A stretch of 16,531 bases of DNA from NCBI GenBank assembly GCA_046727755.1, contig JBKPDG010000184.1:1-16531 (forward strand), in the 5' to 3' direction. Position numbers and translations under genes: made by a program. This stretch comes from JALZAA01 sp046727755 (GTDB lineage: Bacteria; Actinomycetota; Acidimicrobiia; IMCC26256; JACDBD01). The notes below the pieces were generated by a model. That model was not told where the DNA came from. It made no database searches and saw only the letters and a list, made by a program, of their open reading frames with translations. Positions 13,204-16,531 of this stretch are shown here, one piece after another; positions within the stretch are counted from its first letter, which is position 1, and each line of letters starts with the position of its first letter.

Positions 13204-14276
13204 ACCGGCGGCGGCGCGTCCCCTTCGCCGGCGAGTGACCGGATCAGGTCCTCGGCGTCGTCGAGCCCGGCGATTCGCCGCGGGAGATCCGCGAACGGGT
13301 ACCGGCCGGTCGCGAGCGTTGCCAGGGCGGCGCGGTATGCCGCCGAGTCGACACCGAGGGCGCCGACGATCCGCAGCTCCTTGAAGACGACGTGGTCGGC
13401 CAGGAAGTCGGGTACGGGACCGCCCCGGGTTCCGGCCACGACGACCGTGCCGCCCGGGCGCGCGAGCGCGATGGCCTGGGCGAACGCCTCGGGCGCCTTG
13501 GCGGTCACGTCGACGACCACGTCGGCCAGCCTGCCCGTCGCGTCGCGCAAGGCACGCACAGGATCGACGTCCGAGACATCGATCGCGAGGTCGGCGCCGA
13601 AGTCCCCGGCGACCGTGAGCCGTTGCGCGTCGCTCGGACCGCGCCCCGTCACCATGACGAACCCGGCGCCGGCGTCCTTCGCCGCCGCGGTCGCCGAGAT
13701 CCCGCGCACGCCCGGCCCGAGCACGGCGACGACGTCACCCGGGTGCGTACCGGGCACGGTGACGGCCCAGCGCACGCCGGCACCGAGCGGGTTGAACAGT
13801 GTCGCCACGACCGGGTCGAGCACGTCCGGCACGCGATGGATGATGGCGTCGGGCCCCAGGTATTGGACCTGCGCATAGCCGCCCCAGAGCCCCGGAGGTT
13901 TGTCGGCGGGGATGTAGCCGTACATGTCGGCGAGGCCGTGCCGCTCGCAGCGCTGGTAAGCGCCCGCGCGGCACGCGTCGCAGACGCGGCACGACTGGAA
14001 CACCTCCACCGCGACCCGGTCGCCGGCGGCGACACCCCACCGGCGCGCGGCCGCGTCACCGATCTGTTCGATGACGCCCACGGTCTCGTGGCCGGGGACA
14101 AACGCAAAACCGGCGTGCAAGTGTCCCGTGTACTGCTCGTGGTCGGTGCCGCACAGCCCGCACGCCTCGACGCGGAGCACTGCGTCGTCACCGCCGTGCT
14201 CGGGAACCGGGAGGTCTCGAGCAACGAGCGTCCGCGGCCGCTCGAGGACGAGCGCACGCGCCGATCGAGCCGACAC
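13182..14276 (-). CDS. Zinc-dependent alcohol dehydrogenase (MDR superfamily)
   Basis: The 364-residue protein is a complete medium-chain dehydrogenase. Catalytic zinc ligands are Cys42 in CGLCGTDH and His63-Glu64 in PGHETVG. The structural-zinc lobe has Cys96, Cys99, Cys102 and Cys110 in CRVCDACRAGAYQRC. The Rossmann fold begins at VLGPGVRGIS (185-194), a variant of the usual GxGxxG that keeps G187, G189 and G192. It should oxidise or reduce an alcohol/aldehyde or polyol with NAD(P); the substrate is not evident. GTG at 14276 was chosen because conserved sequence (ARALVLERPRTLVARDLPVP) begins right after it; no strong Shine-Dalgarno is seen. It follows the alkyltransferase gene by 11 bp and may be the last gene of that operon. 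Its 3' end overlaps the methyltransferase tail on the opposite strand. Confidence 0.88.
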   Translation of the reverse strand: MSARSARALVLERPRTLVARDLPVPEHGGDDAVLRVEACGLCGTDHEQYTGHLHAGFAFVPGHETVGVIEQIGDAAARRWGVAAGDRVAVEVFQSCRVCDACRAGAYQRCERHGLADMYGYIPADKPPGLWGGYAQVQYLGPDAIIHRVPDVLDPVVATLFNPLGAGVRWAVTVPGTHPGDVVAVLGPGVRGISATAAAKDAGAGFVMVTGRGPSDAQRLTVAGDFGADLAIDVSDVDPVRALRDATGRLADVVVDVTAKAPEAFAQAIALARPGGTVVVAGTRGGPVPDFLADHVVFKELRIVGALGVDSAAYRAALATLATGRYPFADLPRRIAGLDDAEDLIRSLAGEGDAPPPVHGVIAP

Positions 14277-14287
14277 GGCCGCGGAGG

Positions 14288-14923
14288 TTAGCGGTGTCCC
14301 TTCACGGTCGTGTCCGCGTGTTCGAGCTCGAGCAGGAAGGCCTTGCGCTCCGGCCCGCCGCCGTAATTGCCGACGCCCCCTGCCGCGGGCAGGACGCGGT
14401 GGCACGGCACGACAATCGCCACCGGGTTGGAACCGACGGCGCTGCCGACAGCGCGGGAGGCGCGGGGGTTGCCGACCCGTTCCGCCAGCGCGCCGTAGGT
14501 CGTGACCTGCCCGGCGGGGATGCGCGCGGTGGCCTCGAGGACGCGCCGCCGGAACCCGCTCGTGAGGGACCAGTCGACGGCAAGGTCGAACGCTCGGCGC
14601 CGGCCTTCGAAGTACTCGTCGAGCTCACGGCGAACCGGGTCGAGGCGCGCGGGCGCTTCCACGACGCGCGGCGAGATGCGCTCGGCGAGGTCGTCGAGCA
14701 CGCGCTCCGGGTCGAAGGCCAGGCGCACCAGACCCTGGGGCGTCACAGCGACGAGCAGATCGCCCACCGGCGAGTCGACCATCGAGAAGGCCACGTCGAC
14801 GAGGCCCTCCCGATCGGCGGCGGCGATGGCGGAGATGGTCGCCGCTTCGGCGGCGGTGTTGACGTCGACGGCGGCGGCGCGGCGGAGAGCGGTCTCGAGG
14901 TCGTCGAGCTCAGCGTTCATCAT
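14288..14923 (-). CDS. ogt: Methylated-DNA-[protein]-cysteine S-methyltransferase with N-terminal extension
   Basis: The 211-residue protein repairs O6-alkylguanine (and O4-alkylthymine) by irreversible transfer of the alkyl group to Cys174 in the invariant IVVPCHRV (170-177). The DNA-binding helix-turn-helix with its arginine finger is TTYGALAERVGNPRASRAVG (141-160), and the helix KAFLLELE closes the domain. The N-terminal ribonuclease-H-like domain starts at about residue 45 (VAFSMVDSPVGDLLVAV). Residues 1-44 (MMNAELDDLETALRRAAAVD...) are an acidic/alanine-rich helical extension absent from ordinary Ogt. The ATG at 14923 has AAAGGA 8 nt upstream, inside the sigma-factor gene whose 3' end it overlaps by 14 bp. 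This indicates translational coupling with the sigma factor. Confidence 0.9.
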   Translation of the reverse strand: MMNAELDDLETALRRAAAVDVNTAAEAATISAIAAADREGLVDVAFSMVDSPVGDLLVAVTPQGLVRLAFDPERVLDDLAERISPRVVEAPARLDPVRRELDEYFEGRRRAFDLAVDWSLTSGFRRRVLEATARIPAGQVTTYGALAERVGNPRASRAVGSAVGSNPVAIVVPCHRVLPAAGGVGNYGGGPERKAFLLELEHADTTVKGHR

Positions 14924-15383
14924 CTGTGTAGTCCTTTCGTAGGTGCGCGAGCCCTTCGCGCACGTTCTGGCGAGCCGCCGCCTCCGAGGTGTCGAGGATT
15001 CGACCCACCTCGCGAAACGGGAGGTCGGAGACGAAGCGCAACACGATCGCGGCGCGCTGCTTCGGTGGGAGCTCGCCGACCGCCTTCCACAGCCCGGGGT
15101 CGGGAAGTTCCGGCGCCGGCGCCGGCCCGTCCGGCACGTCGGCCGCCGGCACGGGCCGCCGGGCCCGACCCCGGTGGGCGTCGATGGCTTTGCGATGGGC
15201 GATCGTCAGCACCCACGCCCGCAGGTTCGAGCCGTCCTCGAGCCGCGGGTACGCCCGCAATGCGGCGATGAACGTCTCCTGGAGGCAGTCCTCAGCGGCG
15301 TCGGGACCGACCGAGAACACGAGGAATCGGTAGACCGAGTCCTTGTGGTTCTCGAGGAAGGTCTGGAACGGCGGCGGGCTCAC
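14910..15383 (-). CDS. Small sigma-70-family (ECF-type) RNA polymerase sigma factor
   Basis: From GTG 15383 the protein has 157 residues and only the two essential ECF domains. Region 2 spans about 5-72 (FQTFLENHKDSVYRFLVFSV, DCLQETFIAALRAYPRLED, then LRAWVLTIAHRKAIDAHRGR), with core-binding and -10 recognition helices. Region 4 spans about 97-150 (LWKAVGELPPKQRAAIVLRF, FREVGRILDTSEAAARQNVR), with the -35 helix-turn-helix. A Pro/Ala-rich linker joins them. No zinc anti-sigma gene is adjacent; instead the alkyltransferase gene overlaps its end by 14 bp. The longer open frame upstream is Pro/Ser/Arg-rich and runs into the cyclase gene, so GTG 15383 is preferred. It follows the cyclase gene by 55 bp. 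Target promoters are unknown. Confidence 0.85.
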   Translation of the reverse strand: MSPPPFQTFLENHKDSVYRFLVFSVGPDAAEDCLQETFIAALRAYPRLEDGSNLRAWVLTIAHRKAIDAHRGRARRPVPAADVPDGPAPAPELPDPGLWKAVGELPPKQRAAIVLRFVSDLPFREVGRILDTSEAAARQNVREGLAHLRKDYTDDER

Positions 15384-15438
15384 ACTCTTTTCAACGCTGG
15401 GGCGGCGCGTTTCGTGAGGTCGAGGACCGGATTTCTCG

Positions 15439-16368
15439 CTACTTGGTGGCGGTCGGAGCCACCGGCCCGCCGACGGCGCGTGTGATGGGGAGCGGGGTCG
15501 CGGCGAGGAGGCACTCGTAGACACCGTCGCCCGCGCAGTCGGCGGCGAGGTCGTCGAGGTGCCAGAGCTGCCCCTGCACGAGGCCCATGTCGCGCAGGTC
15601 GATCATGTGCACCGGGAGCAGCGCCGCCGGGTCTTCGCTCGGCCACACCTCGAACACGAGCGTGTCGGTGGCGACGGCGGCGATCTCCTTGTCGTGCAGG
15701 TACTCGATCGCGCCGGCGCCGAGCCCGGGGCTGGGGTCACCGAACCGCTGCTTGTCGCCGCGGCGCAGCCACTCCATCTGACCGGTGCGCACGAGCAGCA
15801 CGTCCCCCGACTCGACCGTCACGCCCGCCTGCTGCTCGGCGGCGGCGAGGTCGTCGCCCCTGATGGCGTAGGCGTCGTCGAAGTACTCGACACCCTTGAG
15901 GCGGGCGATATCGAGGAGGACGCCACGTGTGACGATCGGCCCGTAGTGCTCGATGCCGAGCTTCGCCGCGCCGCCGTCCTGCGTGACGGCGGCGTCCGCG
16001 ATGTTGTTGTAGAGCAGCCCTTCGTACCCGACGTGCGCGAGCGCGTCCCAGTGCGTCGCCGCTTGCACGCCCATCTCGACCAGGTCGTCGCTCGTCGTGA
16101 AGTCGGCCGGGTCGCCGGTGAACGGCGCGTTGGCCATGATCATCGTGTGCTTCGGGTTGATGCGGCCCGGGATCACACCGGTCTGCGGCCCGTCCTCGTC
16201 GTACGGGATCGACAACGAGAAACTGACCCCTCGTCGCACGGCGGCGACGCCGCGGCGCACCGCGTCGGACGTGATGAAGTTGAGGGTGCCGCGCTGGTCG
16301 TCGTCGCCCCACCGGCCCCAGTTCGAGACCCGCTTCGCCAGCTGCTTCAGCTCGTCGGGCAGCGGCAT
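15439..16368 (-). CDS. Cyclase-family protein (kynurenine formamidase-like metal hydrolase)
   Basis: The 309-residue protein belongs to the putative cyclase family that includes kynurenine formamidase and isatin hydrolase. The N-terminus LAKRVSNWGRWGDDDQRGTL (10-29) is typical of the longer actinobacterial branch. The metal-binding motif is QAATHWDALAHV (102-113), with His106, Asp108 and His112, followed by GVLLDIARLKGVEYF (149-163), a GDVLLVRTGQ strand (188-197) and LPVHMIDLRDMG (251-262). These Zn/Mn enzymes hydrolyse amide or ring bonds; the substrate here is unknown. The ATG follows AGGAGGGG. It lies just after the second CoA ligase on the same strand, with only the 45-bp hairpin between, suggesting a catabolic operon continuing beyond the window. 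Confidence 0.87.
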   Translation of the reverse strand: MPLPDELKQLAKRVSNWGRWGDDDQRGTLNFITSDAVRRGVAAVRRGVSFSLSIPYDEDGPQTGVIPGRINPKHTMIMANAPFTGDPADFTTSDDLVEMGVQAATHWDALAHVGYEGLLYNNIADAAVTQDGGAAKLGIEHYGPIVTRGVLLDIARLKGVEYFDDAYAIRGDDLAAAEQQAGVTVESGDVLLVRTGQMEWLRRGDKQRFGDPSPGLGAGAIEYLHDKEIAAVATDTLVFEVWPSEDPAALLPVHMIDLRDMGLVQGQLWHLDDLAADCAGDGVYECLLAATPLPITRAVGGPVAPTATK

Positions 16369-16379
16369 GTTCCCCTCCT

Positions 16380-16424
16380 TTTGGCGTCACCTACCCACGA
16401 AATAGGTGGGTAGCTGACGCCAAA
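16380..16424 (-). terminator. Strong 45-nt hairpin between CoA ligase and cyclase genes (terminator/attenuator candidate)
   Basis: Outer arms TTTGGCGTCA (16380-16389) and TGACGCCAAA (16415-16424) are perfectly complementary. After one C-C mismatch, inner arms CTACCCAC (16391-16398) and GTGGGTAG (16406-16413) pair around a 7-nt loop. The hairpin fills the gap exactly: 2 bp after the ligase stop and a few bases before the AGGAGGGG of the cyclase. On the minus strand no U-tract follows, so it is not a canonical intrinsic terminator; a U-less terminator, an mRNA-processing or stability element, or an operator dyad are alternatives. Confidence 0.45.
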
Positions 16425-16426
16425 CA

Positions 16427-16531
16427 TCACGGCGCGGCGTACTGCTTGCGGAGCTCGTGCTTGAGGACCTTGCCGGTCGCGTTGCGGGGCAGGACGTCCA
16501 CGATCTCGAGCTGCTCGGGGATCTTCTGGGT
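16427..16531 (-). CDS. C-terminus of an AMP-forming acyl-CoA ligase (partial)
   Basis: The last 34 codons and a TGA (16427-16429) of a gene that continues past the right edge. The sequence IVDVLPRNATGKVLKHELRK is the C-terminal A10 motif of ANL-superfamily CoA ligases. The catalytic lysine of ATGK is present, in contrast to the Arg in the ligase at 2988-4592. It reads toward the cyclase gene and probably shares its transcript. Only the small C-terminal subdomain is visible, so no substrate can be suggested. Confidence 0.85.
   Translation of the reverse strand, partial: TQKIPEQLEIVDVLPRNATGKVLKHELRKQYAAP

Noticed and set aside
15384..15524. Upstream extension of the sigma-factor frame
   Set aside because: The residues are Ser/Pro/Arg-rich and overlap the end of the cyclase gene. 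Conserved region 2 begins just after GTG 15383.
16380..16424. Inverted repeat as the end of an insertion sequence
   Set aside because: No transposase, target duplication or second copy is in the window, and the hairpin fits exactly between two genes.
1..16531. CRISPR array, tRNA or rRNA genes, prophage or defence system
   Set aside because: I looked for regular repeats, tRNA-like arms, integrase or nuclease motifs and saw none; all strong coding frames are metabolic, regulatory or repair genes.

Overview
This 16.5 kb window is high-GC and gene-dense, with GC-rich third codon positions, many GTG starts, short intergenic gaps and 4-16 nt gene overlaps. It encodes acyl-CoA dehydrogenases, AMP-forming CoA ligases, an acyl-CoA carboxylase carboxyltransferase, a cyclase-family hydrolase and an amidohydrolase. 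This mix suggests a free-living high-GC actinobacterium, possibly of the Acidimicrobiia or mycobacterial type; that is inference, because no rRNA or other marker gene is present. No tRNA, rRNA, transposase, integrase, phage gene or CRISPR array was seen.

Layout. Positions 2-40: the last codons of a plus-strand gene. Positions 45-1947 (minus): an ArsR / SRPBCC (AHSA1) / RibD_C-DHFR / RibD_C-DHFR operon with repeated ATCAACC operator-like sites before the first gene. Positions 2008-2649: a coiled-coil hypothetical protein. Positions 2650-2987: no intact gene, but a decayed streptogramin-lyase-like (Vgb propeller) fragment. Positions 2988-5130: an AMP-binding CoA ligase and an OsmC protein, divergent around a TGAC...GTCA dyad.

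Positions 5120-10738 (minus) form an acyl-CoA-centred block: amidohydrolase, tyrosine phosphatase, acyl-CoA dehydrogenase, short acyl-CoA dehydrogenase-like subunit and carboxyltransferase. Two copies of one 15-bp palindrome (CTGACGGnCCGTCAG) lie before the amidohydrolase and before the dehydrogenase, so the two transcription units probably share a regulator not encoded here. The phosphatase appears to start at CTG, overlapping the amidohydrolase stop codon as CTGA.

Positions 10806-16531: a secreted TAP-like alpha/beta hydrolase; a recombination scar joining the first codons of an SDR gene to the last codons of a peptidase-C26 (PuuD-like) gene; a SAM methyltransferase; a zinc alcohol dehydrogenase; a translationally coupled pair of small sigma factor and O6-alkylguanine-DNA alkyltransferase; a cyclase-family hydrolase; a strong 45-bp hairpin; and the C-terminus of a second CoA ligase. 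The most interesting signals are the twin palindromes, the sigma factor/alkyltransferase pair, the SDR-PuuD scar, the split acyl-CoA dehydrogenase pair and the hairpin at 16380-16424.
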